Assembly (NCBI GenBank): GCA_035498035.1
Contig: DATKAN010000006.1
Coordinates: 1-43,022, forward strand
Length of the DNA: 43,022 bases
Direction: 5' to 3'
DNA from: Nitrospiria bacterium
Lineage (GTDB): Bacteria; Nitrospirota; Nitrospiria; JACQBZ01
Part shown: positions 1 through 8,367 of the stretch, in pieces
Layout: each line of letters begins with the position of its first letter
Position numbering within the stretch: the first letter of the stretch is position 1
Notes under the pieces: model-generated
Told to the model about the DNA's origin: nothing
Databases searched by the model: none
What the model saw: only the letters and a program-made list of their open reading frames with translations
Program-made: the position numbers and the translations under genes

Positions 1-897
1 CGCGACGAGGGAGACCCAGTCTTCTTCCTGGAGCGCTTCGATGACCTCGAAGCCTTCCTGCCTTAACGCGGCCTCGACGTCGGGACGGAACTCGGCCAGG
101 ATCCCGCCCGTGACGAGACGGCCGCCGGGGCGGAGCTTTGACTTCAATTCGGGGAGCATCCGGATGATGGTGTAAGCGAGGATATTGACCAGGACCAGAT
201 CCGCGGGAGGGATCTTCGCGCCGAGCTCTTTCAGCGTTCCAAGATGAAGCTTGACGCGACCGGCGACCCCGTTTTCGGCCGCATTCCGCCTGGCCGCGTC
301 GATCGCGGCGGCCTCGATGTCGAGCGCCTCGACGGATTCCGCGCCGAGTTTCACGGCCGCGATGGCGAGAATCCCGGAGCCCGTCCCGACGTCCAGCACA
401 CGCTGGCCGGTCTTAAGATATTTTTCAAGCGCCCTCAGGCAGAGCCGCGTCGTGGGATGAAGCCCGGTCCCGAAGGCCATGCCGGGGTCCATCGTTACCG
501 CGATCTCGCTCTCCTTGGGGATGTACTTTTTCCAGGAAGGCACGATTACGATCCGTCGCCCGACCTTCCGGATTTGATAACCCTTCTTCCATTGCTCCGT
601 CCAGTCCTCCCGGCCCAACGTGCGCGTCCGGGTTTCCGAAATCGGATATTCCTTCCGAAGATCCCGCAGCGCTCGCTCGACGCGGGAACGTTTCCGGTCC
701 CAAACGGCGGCGGGAAGATAAATCTTGACCCAAACCGAAGAAGCAACCGGGTTATCTGAAAGCCGGGCCGCTCCCTCCGGCCGCAACTCGACCACGGCCC
801 CGCCTTCGCCGTAAGGTCCAAGTTGCTCGGCGACGCCATCGCCGGCGGCCGGATCGCACTCGACGCCGATCTCGAGCCAGCGGTCGGCGTCGTCATT
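1..897 (-). CDS. prmA: Ribosomal protein L11 methyltransferase (3' end cut by window edge)
   Basis: PrmA uses S-adenosylmethionine to trimethylate ribosomal protein L11 in the cytoplasm. The frame, read right to left, gives an N-terminal domain beginning around DRWLEIGVE, then DPGMAFGTGLHPTT and the SAM-binding stretch VLDVGTGSGILAIAA. The catalytic-region motif is seen as VLVNILA. The last codon in view reads ...DWVSLVA, so only a few residues and the stop lie beyond the edge. No ATG, GTG or TTG starts this conserved frame near its N-terminus. An ATG that overlaps the rarA stop (ATGA, about 896) is in a different frame, so one base seems to be missing just after the start, or the start is non-canonical. 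The right boundary given is therefore approximate. It lies directly downstream of rarA and probably shares its transcript. Confidence 0.88.
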
Positions 898-2227
898 GTT
901 CTTTGCGGATTTTTTTCTTTTTCTCGCGGATTTCGTCGAGCCGTTTTTTGATTTCTTTTTCGTGTCCGACCTCCTTGGGCTCGTAATACCGATCTTTTAA
1001 TAGCCGATCGGGAAGGTAGTCCTGTCCCGCAACCTGATCCGGAAAATCGTGCGGATATTGATAGCCCTTCCCGTATCCGAGTGTTTCCATCAGGCGGGTC
1101 GGGGCGTTGCGCAGGTGAAGCGGGACGGGAAGGCTTCCGTGCTCCTTTGAGGCCTTGGCCGCTTTCTTGTACGCCATGTAGCTCGCGTTGCTCTTCGGCG
1201 CCGAAGCAAGGTAGGTGGCGGCCTGGCTCAAGGGGATCCACCCCTCCGGAAGGCCGACGGCGTGAAAGGCCTGCAGCGCGGCGACCGCGATCGGCAGCGC
1301 CCGGGGATCGGCGTTTCCGACGTCCTCCGACGCGAAGATCACCATCCGGCGCGCGATGAAGAGGGGGTCCTCCCCGGCCTCGAGCATCCGGGCCAGATAG
1401 TAGACCGCGGCGTCCGGATCGCTGCCCCTCATGCTCTTGATGAAGGCCGAGACGACGTTGTAATGCTCCTCGCGGTCCTTGTCGAAAAGGAGCAGGCGGT
1501 TCTGGGCCGCCTCCCGGACCTCTTTCTCGGTCAGATGCCGCTTCCCGTTTTTTTCGGGGCAGAGCGAGACGGCCGCTTCGAGGAGATTGAGCGCGCGCCG
1601 CGCGTCCCCCTCGGCCCAGTCGGCCATCTCGTTTAAGAGTTCCGGCGTCACATCGATCGCCATCTTACCCAGTCCGCGCTCCGTATCGGTGAGGGCCTGT
1701 TTGAGGACGCGGACGATATGGTCCGGGTCGAGGGGTTTCAGCACCAGCACGCGGCAGCGGGATAGCAGCGGCGCGTTGACCTCGAAGCTGGGATTCTCGG
1801 TCGTGGCGCCCATGAGGATGATCGTCCCGTCCTCGACGTGCGGAAGGAAGGCGTCCTGCTGGCTCCGGTTGAAACGGTGGATCTCGTCTACAAAAAGGAT
1901 CGTCCGCTTGCCTTCAGATTTTTTCCGGGCCTTCGCCTCGGCCACGATCTCCCGCACTTCTTTCACGCCGGCCAGGACGGCCGAGAAAAATACGAAGTGG
2001 CATTTCGTGGCCTGCGCGATGATCCGCGCGAGGGTCGTCTTGCCGGAGCCGGGCGGGCCCCAGAAGATGATCGAGGGGGGATGGTCGGATTGAAGCACGG
2101 TGGATAGAAAATGGCCCGGGCCGACCAGATGCTCCTGTCCGACGAACTCGTTTAAATTGTTCGGCCGCATCCGCTCCGCGAGAGGAGGCGGAGGGCCTGT
2201 GGGTTCTTTGGCGTCAAATAAGTCCAT
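893..2227 (-). CDS. rarA: Replication-associated recombination protein A (AAA+ ATPase, MgsA/RarA)
   Basis: RarA is a clamp-loader-like AAA+ ATPase that acts at stalled replication forks. The 444-residue protein has Walker A GPPGSGKT (57-64), Walker B LFVDEIHRF (about 111-119) and a sensor region GATTENPSFE. The C-terminal half carries the MgsA-type domain (RRMVIFASEDVGNADP). I chose the ATG at 2227 (MDLFDAKEP...) because homologues begin there. The open frame reaches back to 2311, but those 28 residues look like untranslated leader. The stop overlaps an ATG that would be the natural prmA start. The C-terminus is unusually Lys/Glu/Arg-rich. Length is normal for the family. Confidence 0.95.
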   Translation of the reverse strand: MDLFDAKEPTGPPPPLAERMRPNNLNEFVGQEHLVGPGHFLSTVLQSDHPPSIIFWGPPGSGKTTLARIIAQATKCHFVFFSAVLAGVKEVREIVAEAKARKKSEGKRTILFVDEIHRFNRSQQDAFLPHVEDGTIILMGATTENPSFEVNAPLLSRCRVLVLKPLDPDHIVRVLKQALTDTERGLGKMAIDVTPELLNEMADWAEGDARRALNLLEAAVSLCPEKNGKRHLTEKEVREAAQNRLLLFDKDREEHYNVVSAFIKSMRGSDPDAAVYYLARMLEAGEDPLFIARRMVIFASEDVGNADPRALPIAVAALQAFHAVGLPEGWIPLSQAATYLASAPKSNASYMAYKKAAKASKEHGSLPVPLHLRNAPTRLMETLGYGKGYQYPHDFPDQVAGQDYLPDRLLKDRYYEPKEVGHEKEIKKRLDEIREKKKKIRKEQ

Positions 2228-2377
2228 GATGAATCCGTGTGGCGGGCGCAATCCCCGGCTGGAAGGCCGGAGTTTTTCAAATAGGATGGCACATCGCCCA
2301 TGAATTTGCAACGCTGGCCGTTCAACGCAGAGGGGCGGCCAAAATTTCTTAAAGCCGCGTCCCCGCCGGAAGCCGGC

Positions 2378-2406
2378 TTGACAAATAAGGTAGGGCGTGG
2401 AATAAT
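2378..2406 (+). promoter_or_regulatory. Sigma-70 type promoter for the marR-efflux operon
   Basis: TTGACA at 2378-2383 and AATAAT at 2401-2406 are separated by 17 nt. This lies about 50 nt before the MarR start in an AT-rich stretch that stands out from the GC-rich surroundings. Seen by eye only. Confidence 0.6.
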
Positions 2407-2410
2407 AACA

Positions 2411-2433
2411 AATGATATTATAAATAATGATAT
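2411..2433. promoter_or_regulatory. Probable MarR operator: AATGATAT direct repeat
   Basis: AATGATAT occurs at 2411-2418 and again at 2426-2433, 15 bp apart, just downstream of the -10 box and upstream of the MarR start at 2457. The second copy extends to the palindrome TGATATCA. MarR repressors commonly bind AT-rich near-palindromes overlapping their own promoter, so autorepression of this operon is likely. This is inferred from position and symmetry. Confidence 0.45.
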
Positions 2434-2456
2434 CAAACGGGGATCAGGGGCCATCG

Positions 2457-2984
2457 ATGAATCGACTACGCAACTTCGGTTTTCTTCTCAAGGACGTAAG
2501 CCATAGGTATGTGCTTCGCTTCGAGCAGCGGGCGCGCGGGATTTCTCTGACCCTTCCGCAGTGCAAGGCGCTGGTCCGTCTTGAGAACAACGAGGGTGTC
2601 AGTCAGGCGAAGCTCGCTGAACTCGCCGATGTCGAACAGATGACGATGGTCCGCATCCTCGATCGCATGGAGGCCGACGGCCTGATCGAACGGCGATCGG
2701 ATCCGGCGGACCGTCGAGCGCGCCGCCTCTACCTGACCGGGAAGGGCCGGACACTCCTCGACAAGATCTGGCGCCTGGCCGAGCTGACTCGCGCCGAGAC
2801 CTTCTCCGGCATCAATCGAGAGGACCGGGAGGCTTTCATGGGTCTGCTGGAACGGATGCACCGCAATGTTTGCGCGCTCGAGGACCGGCCCATCACGTCC
2901 CCGGAGACGGTCGCGGACATGCAAACGAAACCGGCCTCCGCCAAGGGGTCGGGCCGTTCCCGCAAAACCCAAAGGAGAAAGTGA
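2457..2984 (+). CDS. MarR-family transcriptional regulator
   Basis: This is a winged-helix repressor of the MarR family, 175 residues from the chosen ATG at 2457. That ATG has a GGGG-type ribosome site 8 nt upstream; an in-frame ATG at 2427 lacks one. The DNA-binding core is visible as SQAKLAELADVEQMTMVRILDRME (split here: helix-turn-helix about residues 50-73), followed by the wing with the family signature DPADRRARRLYLT. The C-terminus is an extended Lys/Arg/Ser tail. It ends 2 nt before the efflux adaptor gene, so it almost certainly controls the pump in response to a small aromatic or drug-like ligand, as MarR/EmrR proteins do. The ligand cannot be read from the sequence. Confidence 0.93.
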   Translation: MNRLRNFGFLLKDVSHRYVLRFEQRARGISLTLPQCKALVRLENNEGVSQAKLAELADVEQMTMVRILDRMEADGLIERRSDPADRRARRLYLTGKGRTLLDKIWRLAELTRAETFSGINREDREAFMGLLERMHRNVCALEDRPITSPETVADMQTKPASAKGSGRSRKTQRRK

Positions 2985-2986
2985 CC

Positions 2987-4111
2987 ATGGATGCAACGAA
3001 CGTAAAGGACGAGGAAATCGGCGCCCCGCCGCAGCCGCCATCGCCGGACCGGCTACAGCGTCTGCGCCTTCCGTTGATGGTGTTCGGACCGACCGTCCTC
3101 GCCGCCCTCGCCGGCTTCTTCTATCTTACCGGAGGAAGATTTGAGGCCACCGACGACGCCTACGTACAGACCGCGCGTGTGGCCATCAGCGCCAACATCG
3201 CCGGACGGGTGCGGGAGATTGCCGTGCGCGACAACCAGTCCGTGCGCAAGGGCGACGTGCTGTTTCGCCTCGACGACGCACCGTTCCGCATCGCGGTCGA
3301 GGAGGCCCGTGCGCAGTTGGCCGCGGCCCGGCTTCAGATCGAGTCGTTGAAGGCGACCTACCGGCAACGCCGGTCCGAACTCACATCGGCGCAGGATACA
3401 CTGGCGTTCCAGCAGCATGAATACGAACGGCAGCGGCGCTTGCTCGCTTCCGGCATCGCGTCGCAGTTACAGGTCGACCGTGCGCAGCACGCGCTTGACG
3501 AAGCCCGCACCCAGGTTGCGGGCGCGCAGCAACAGGTCAACGCCGTGGCCGCCAGCCTGGGCGGGAACCCGGACATCGCCCCGGACCGGCATCCCATGGT
3601 GCAGCAGGCACAGGCCCTGCTCGACCGAGCCAGGCTCAACCTATCCTACACCATCGTCACGGCGCCCGGCGACGGCGTCGTCACGCGCGTCGAGCAACTG
3701 CAGGTGGGCAGTTATATCAACGCCTCTGCGCCGGTGTTTGCGCTGGTGTCAACCGGAGACGTCTGGATCGAGGCGAATTTTAAGGAAGACCAACTGACCC
3801 ACGTGCGGGCCGGCCAGGCGGCCCGCGTCAAAATCGACAGCTATCCCGGCAAAACCTTCGAGGGTCGGGTGGCCAGCGTCAGTCCGGGGACCGGTTCGCA
3901 GTTCTCGGTATTGCCACCCGAAAACGCGACGGGGAACTGGGTCAAGGTGGTCCAAAGATTGCCCGTGCGCGTAGAACTTGAACATCCCGATTCGTCCTAT
4001 CCGCTGCAGGGCGGACTGAGCGCCAATGTCAGCGTCGATACCGGGTATCGGCGCCATCTTTTCGGGCCGGCCGAGGCGACTCCGGCCAGCGCTTCTACCG
4101 GAGTCAAGTGA
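2987..4111 (+). CDS. emrA: HlyD/EmrA-family membrane fusion protein of drug efflux pump
   Basis: This is the periplasmic adaptor that links an inner-membrane MFS exporter to an outer-membrane channel. The protein has 374 residues: a short cytoplasmic N-terminus, one membrane segment about 29-48, the EmrA-type start of the periplasmic part (TDDAYVQT, about 55-62), a biotinyl-lipoyl half (VRDNQSVRKGDVLF), an alpha-helical hairpin rich in Ala/Gln/Arg (about 100-205), the second lipoyl half (TAPGDGVVTR) and a beta-barrel domain. I chose the ATG at 2987 because AAAGGAG sits 10 nt upstream; the open frame extends to 2870 within the marR gene, but that part is not like the family. The stop overlaps the next start (GTGA). 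The symbol reflects the family; strict orthology to E. coli EmrA is not shown. Confidence 0.94.
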   Translation: MDATNVKDEEIGAPPQPPSPDRLQRLRLPLMVFGPTVLAALAGFFYLTGGRFEATDDAYVQTARVAISANIAGRVREIAVRDNQSVRKGDVLFRLDDAPFRIAVEEARAQLAAARLQIESLKATYRQRRSELTSAQDTLAFQQHEYERQRRLLASGIASQLQVDRAQHALDEARTQVAGAQQQVNAVAASLGGNPDIAPDRHPMVQQAQALLDRARLNLSYTIVTAPGDGVVTRVEQLQVGSYINASAPVFALVSTGDVWIEANFKEDQLTHVRAGQAARVKIDSYPGKTFEGRVASVSPGTGSQFSVLPPENATGNWVKVVQRLPVRVELEHPDSSYPLQGGLSANVSVDTGYRRHLFGPAEATPASASTGVK

Positions 4112-5646
4112 ATACATCTGCGGCCATAGGAGGCGAACCCGTCCGGGCGCCGCACCGGATGCTCATCACGCTGTCCGTGATGTTGGCCTCGATCCTGCAG
4201 GCCCTCGACAATACCATTGCCAATGTGGCGCTGCCGCGCATCCAGGGCACGCTGTCGGCGACGCAGGATCAAATGGCGTGGGTGTTGACCTCCTACATCA
4301 TCGCCGCCGCCATTATGACCCCGTTGAGCGGATGGTTGGCGGGACAGGTCGGGCGCAGGCGAGTCTTCCTGATTTCGGTGGTGGGTTTCACCGTCGCATC
4401 CGCCTTGTGCGGATTGGCTCAGTCGCTGCCCGAGATCATACTCGCCCGGGTGTTTCAGGGGCTCTTCGGAGCGGCGCTGATCCCGATGTCGCAAGCCGTG
4501 CTGCTCGACATCAATCCGCCCGAGCAACACGGCAAGGCGATGGCGATCTGGGTCATGGGCATCACCATCGGACCCATCCTCGGCCCGGCGCTCGGCGGCT
4601 GGCTGACCGAGAACTACAACTGGCGCTGGGTGTTTTACATCAACCTGCCGTTCGGCATTCTTTCCTTCCTCGGTATTCTGGGGTTTATGCCGGAGACTCC
4701 GAATCGGAAATCCCGGTTCGATTTCTTCGGTTTTGCCGTGCTGAGTCTGGCCATCGGCGCGTTTCAGCTCATGCTCGACCGCGGCCAGATCCAGGACTGG
4801 TTCAATTCCCCCGAGATATGGATCGAGGCCATCGTGGCCGGCGTCTCGGTTTATCTGTTCGTCGTGCACATGATTACGACGGACAAGCCCCGGTTCGTGA
4901 GCCCGGCCCTCTTCAAAGACCGCAATTTTCTGACGGGCAACGTGTTCATTTTCATGGTGGGCGCCGTGCTGTTTGCGACGCTGGCGCTGCTGCCGCCCTT
5001 GCTGCAGGACCTTTTGAATTATCCGGTCGTCCTGACCGGTCTGGTCACCGCGCCGCGGGGCATCGGCACTCTTGTGGCCATGGTCCTGGTGGGCCGGATG
5101 ATGGGAAAGGTCGACACACGGCTCCTCATCGCCGCGGGCTTCGGTCTCACCGCGTTTTCGCTGTGGCAGATGACGGATTTCTACCTGCAGATGGATCGTT
5201 CGCTGGTGGCATGGTCGGGCTTCACGCAGGGGCTCGGCACCGGACTCGTCTTCGTGCCGCTTTCGGCGATCACCTTTGCAACGCTGCCGCCGAAATTTCG
5301 CAACGAAGGGACGGCGTTGTTCAGTCTCATCCGTAATCTCGGCAGCAGCATCGGTATTTCTGGCGTGGAAACCCTTCTGACGCGAAATACGCAAATGATG
5401 CATTCGCGGCTCGCCGAACAGATCACGCCTTTCGGCGGCGTGCGGATCGCGCCGTCGCCGATGGCATGGTCGACACCCCCCGACCTGGCTATGCTCAACG
5501 AAGGCGTCAGCCGTCAGGCCGCGATGATCGCCTACAACAATGACTTCAAATTGATGCTGGTGCTCACGCTTTGCGCCATTCCGCTGGTCGTGCTGCTTCG
5601 CAGCGGGGGGCCGGAAAAAAATCCCGAGCCGGGAGTGATCGAATGA
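4108..5646 (+). CDS. emrB: DHA2-family MFS drug exporter (EmrB/QacA type)
   Basis: This is a 14-helix proton-driven multidrug exporter, 512 residues. The DHA2 signature LDNTIANVALPRI appears in helix 1, and the conserved motif A loop GWLAGQVGRRRVF follows helix 2. Motif C-like GPILGPALGGWL is in the fifth helix region, and the family stretch WRWVFYINLPFG follows. The start is GTG at 4108, overlapping the emrA stop by 4 nt, which implies translational coupling. It works with the adaptor upstream and the outer-membrane factor downstream to push substrates from the inner membrane directly outside. The substrate cannot be told. Length and motifs are normal. Confidence 0.95.
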   Translation: MNTSAAIGGEPVRAPHRMLITLSVMLASILQALDNTIANVALPRIQGTLSATQDQMAWVLTSYIIAAAIMTPLSGWLAGQVGRRRVFLISVVGFTVASALCGLAQSLPEIILARVFQGLFGAALIPMSQAVLLDINPPEQHGKAMAIWVMGITIGPILGPALGGWLTENYNWRWVFYINLPFGILSFLGILGFMPETPNRKSRFDFFGFAVLSLAIGAFQLMLDRGQIQDWFNSPEIWIEAIVAGVSVYLFVVHMITTDKPRFVSPALFKDRNFLTGNVFIFMVGAVLFATLALLPPLLQDLLNYPVVLTGLVTAPRGIGTLVAMVLVGRMMGKVDTRLLIAAGFGLTAFSLWQMTDFYLQMDRSLVAWSGFTQGLGTGLVFVPLSAITFATLPPKFRNEGTALFSLIRNLGSSIGISGVETLLTRNTQMMHSRLAEQITPFGGVRIAPSPMAWSTPPDLAMLNEGVSRQAAMIAYNNDFKLMLVLTLCAIPLVVLLRSGGPEKNPEPGVIE

Positions 5647-7142
5647 CGCGGGGGGGATTCGGCAGGATGCTGGCCTCGGCCGTCGCCGCGGCGACGCTCG
5701 CCGGGTGCGCCGTGGGCCCTGATTTCGCGCGACCCGCGCCCCCGCGGGCCGATCGCTACACGCCGCAGCCGCTGGCCGGCGAGGCCGCGAAGCCCGAAGA
5801 CGATTCCGCGCAGCGCGTGGTGCCGGGAGAACAACTCCGCCGCGATTGGTGGCGTCTGTTCCAGTCGGACGCGCTCGATGATGTCGTCAAGCGGGCTCTG
5901 GAGGGCAATCGCACGCTCGTCGCGGCGGCGGCCACGCTCGCGCAGGCCCAGGAACTGGCTGCCGCGCAAGGGGGGACCCTGGCTCCCCGGGTCGGTCTCA
6001 CCGCCGGAGCCGGCAGGCAGAAATACGGCGCCGAGTTCCTCGGTCCCTTGCCCAAACCGCCGCCGTTTACCTATTTCGCGGTCGGAGCGACGGTCAGTTA
6101 CGCGCTCGACTATACGGGAGGTTTCGCGCGCTCGGTCGAACAGCAATATGCGATCGCCGACTACCAGCGAAACCAGCTCGACGCGGCCTATCTCGCCGTT
6201 TCCGGCCACGCGGTCCTGCAGGCGCTGAAGATCGCCGAGCTCCGGGCTCAGATCGCCACCGTTGAGGCCATCCTGGATGAGGACCGGGAAAACCTGAACC
6301 TTGTGCAGGTCGCCTTTGACGCGGGGTCCGTATCCCATCTGGATATCGTGACCGCGGACAGCCAGCTCGCCAGCGACACGACTCTGTTGCCGCCTCTGCG
6401 CCAGGAACTGGATCTGGCGCAGCACGCCCTGGCGATCATCCTGGGGCGGCCTCCGGCCGGCGTTGCCCTGCCCGAACTCGACCTGTCGCACCTGACCTTG
6501 CCTCGGGAGCTTCCGGTAAGCCTGCCGTCGGAACTCGCGCACCGGCGGCCCGACATCCTGGCGGCCGAGGCCCAGTTGCACGCGGCCACGGCGGCCGTGG
6601 GCGTGGCCACCGCCAATCTTTATCCTCGCATCAATCTCACCGCATCGACCGGCCAACAGGCGGTCGACTTCGACCATTTGTTCGATCGCGGGAGCAACGT
6701 GTGGAGTTATACCGGGGGGCTTCTCGCGCCGCTTTTCGACGGCGGCACGCGGCGCGCGGAACGGAGAGCCGCGATGGACGCCATGCATGCCAGCGCGGCG
6801 AATTACGAACAAACGGTTCTGGCGGCGTTCGGTCAGGTGGCCGACTCGTTGCAGGCGCTCGACCACGACGCCGAACAGCTCAATGCCCAGGCCCACGCCC
6901 AGGATGCCGCGCGCGAGAATCTGGATCTGACGCGCGAGAGCTACAGCGAAGGCAACGTGGGCGTACTGCAGGTTCTCGACGCCGAGCGGCTGTATCAGCA
7001 GGCCCGCCTCGGCTATGTGCGCGCCCAGGCGCAGCGTTACTTGGACACGGTGCAGCTCTTCCTTTCGCTGGGAGGATCGGGACCGGGATCCGATGCAACC
7101 GGTGAAGACCACTCACACCCGTCGCCCCGTCAGCACCCCTGA
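5643..7142 (+). CDS. Outer-membrane efflux lipoprotein (NodT/OprM family)
   Basis: This is the outer-membrane channel of the tripartite pump, 499 residues. A short signal peptide ends in a lipobox LAGC, giving a lipidated Cys22. The first residues after it (AVGPDFARPAPP) are typical of RND/NodT outer-membrane factors. Two homologous TolC-like halves follow, with the repeat signatures YALDYTGGFAR and LLAPLFDGGTRRAE and the conserved RRPDILAAEAQL. I chose the ATG at 5643, which overlaps the emrB stop as ATGA; the frame stays open to 5571 inside emrB. It closes the four-gene marR-emrA-emrB-OMF operon. The presence of this protein shows the host has an outer membrane. Confidence 0.95.
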   Translation: MTRGGFGRMLASAVAAATLAGCAVGPDFARPAPPRADRYTPQPLAGEAAKPEDDSAQRVVPGEQLRRDWWRLFQSDALDDVVKRALEGNRTLVAAAATLAQAQELAAAQGGTLAPRVGLTAGAGRQKYGAEFLGPLPKPPPFTYFAVGATVSYALDYTGGFARSVEQQYAIADYQRNQLDAAYLAVSGHAVLQALKIAELRAQIATVEAILDEDRENLNLVQVAFDAGSVSHLDIVTADSQLASDTTLLPPLRQELDLAQHALAIILGRPPAGVALPELDLSHLTLPRELPVSLPSELAHRRPDILAAEAQLHAATAAVGVATANLYPRINLTASTGQQAVDFDHLFDRGSNVWSYTGGLLAPLFDGGTRRAERRAAMDAMHASAANYEQTVLAAFGQVADSLQALDHDAEQLNAQAHAQDAARENLDLTRESYSEGNVGVLQVLDAERLYQQARLGYVRAQAQRYLDTVQLFLSLGGSGPGSDATGEDHSHPSPRQHP

Positions 7143-7319
7143 GTCGGTTCCCTTCCGTCCTCAGCGATTCCCGTTTTTCCGATCCTGATATATAATTCTC
7201 TTCGTTTACGCGTCATCGCTGCGAGGGGCCGCGGCCATTGAACATGAAAGTATCCACGCCATCGATCCTTGCGTTTGGCCTGATGCCCTAGTCGCCCCGA
7301 TAGGCGGGGCGGGCCCGCA

Positions 7320-7349
7320 TTGATTTAATCCCGTGGGAATTGCTATGAT
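7320..7349 (+). promoter_or_regulatory. Sigma-70 type promoter for the SUMF1-fold lipoprotein
   Basis: TTGATT (7320-7325) and TATGAT (7344-7349) are 18 nt apart, just before the gene starting at 7364. The leader would be very short. The preceding 7143-7319 holds only a small GC hairpin (CCCCG/CGGGG near 7296-7310). Confidence 0.5.
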
Positions 7350-7363
7350 CCTATACGCCCGTC

Positions 7364-8200
7364 ATGATGAAATCGTCTCGACATTCAACCCATCCCAAAT
7401 ACGTTTTCCGGATCCTTTGTTTCATCGGAGTGTCGATCGGCTCGTTTTCCTGCTCGTGGCCGCCTTCCGGGATGATCTGGATCCCTTCCGGCCCCTTCAC
7501 GATGGGAAGCGACGAAAAAGATGTCCAGGGACGGAGCATCGATCTGGGTCTGACCAAGCCCTGGTTTGAAGACGAGGGGCCGGCGCATGCCGTCACCCTC
7601 CCGGGGTACTACCTCGACCGCACCGAGGTGACGAATCAGAACTTCGCGGACTTTGTCCGCGCGCGGCGCGCGCAAGCTCCCGAGTCCTGGAAGGGCGGGA
7701 CTTATCCTGCGGGCCTGGATCGTTATCCCGTGACCGATGTGACCTGGTACGAGGCGGCCGCGTACTGCCTGTGGGCCGGAAAACGCCTCCCCACCGAGTC
7801 CGAATGGGAAAAGGCCGCGCGCGGACCCAAGGGGTTGATCTACCCGTGGGGAAATGCGTTCGACGCACGGAAGGCCAACCTGCTCTCGGACGGCCCGCGG
7901 CCGGTCGGGTCCTTTCCGCAGGGGGAAAGTCCGTATCGCGTGGAGGATCTGGTCGGGAACGTCTGGGAATGGACGGCGGATTGGTATCAACCGTATCCGG
8001 GCAATACGCGTCCCTCCGACAATTACGGACAGCGTTTCAAAGTGATCCGCGGAAAATCCTGGACCCAGGGTTTCGGCCATCAGCACGCGGATGAAGCGCA
8101 GGAAATCACCGCGCACGAGGCGCGGGCGTCCTATCGTCTTTATTATGACCCGGGGTTCAGTTTCGGGGATCTGGGCTTCCGGTGCGCAAAGAACGGCTGA
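7364..8200 (+). CDS. SUMF1/formylglycine-generating-enzyme-fold lipoprotein
   Basis: This 278-residue protein has a signal peptide with a lipobox GSFSC, making Cys30 the likely lipidated residue. The rest is the FGE/SUMF1 fold: MIWIPSGPFTMGS, DRTEVTNQNFADFV, PVTDVTWYEAAAYCLWAGKRLPTE (in two parts), WEKAARGPKG, LVGNVWEWTADWY and the terminal LGFRC. The catalytic cysteine pair of true formylglycine-generating enzymes, normally after the RGGSW-like segment, is absent: RGKSW is followed by a His/Glu-rich stretch without Cys. I therefore read it as a non-catalytic or differently acting envelope protein of this fold. ATG at 7364 or 7367 are equivalent starts. Confidence 0.9.
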   Translation: MMKSSRHSTHPKYVFRILCFIGVSIGSFSCSWPPSGMIWIPSGPFTMGSDEKDVQGRSIDLGLTKPWFEDEGPAHAVTLPGYYLDRTEVTNQNFADFVRARRAQAPESWKGGTYPAGLDRYPVTDVTWYEAAAYCLWAGKRLPTESEWEKAARGPKGLIYPWGNAFDARKANLLSDGPRPVGSFPQGESPYRVEDLVGNVWEWTADWYQPYPGNTRPSDNYGQRFKVIRGKSWTQGFGHQHADEAQEITAHEARASYRLYYDPGFSFGDLGFRCAKNG

Positions 8201-8225
8201 TTTTTGACAAACGGTTGACCGTCTG

Positions 8226-8298
8226 TAGGGGCTCGCGTCGCCCCCTCCCCCGGCAAAGCCGGATGGAGCCTCCCCCTCTCGCTCGCTTTGCTCGCTGC
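8226..8298. repeat. Dispersed repeat family A, copy 1 (TAGGGGCT-type)
   Basis: This is a roughly 73 bp element opening with TAGGGGCTCGCGTCGCCCCC, then a short variable hairpin (CCGGCAAAGCCGG), then GGAGCCTCCCCCTCTCGCTC and a run of CTCGCT units. Near-identical copies occur at 23444, 28531, 31196 and 36341. It fills most of the gap between the lipoprotein gene and cytochrome b promoter. Confidence 0.85.
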
Positions 8299-8299
8299 T

Positions 8300-8328
8300 T
8301 TGACAAACACTCTCCGTTCAAGTAAAAT
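8300..8328 (+). promoter_or_regulatory. Sigma-70 type promoter for cytochrome b
   Basis: TTGACA (8300-8305) and TAAAAT (8323-8328) are 17 nt apart, starting right after repeat copy 1 and ending 40 nt before the cytochrome b start. It is one of the best-matching promoters in the window. Confidence 0.65.
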
Positions 8329-8367
8329 CGACACTCTTGTACCGCAGCCTGATCGATTCGAGGTCGC

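Noticed and set aside
3997-5403. A 468-codon open frame on the minus strand opposite emrB
   Set aside because: Antisense shadow of a well-supported MFS gene, with skewed His/Arg/Gln composition.
5532-7112. A 526-codon open frame on the minus strand opposite the outer-membrane factor gene
   Set aside because: Antisense shadow; the plus strand has lipobox and TolC-like repeats.
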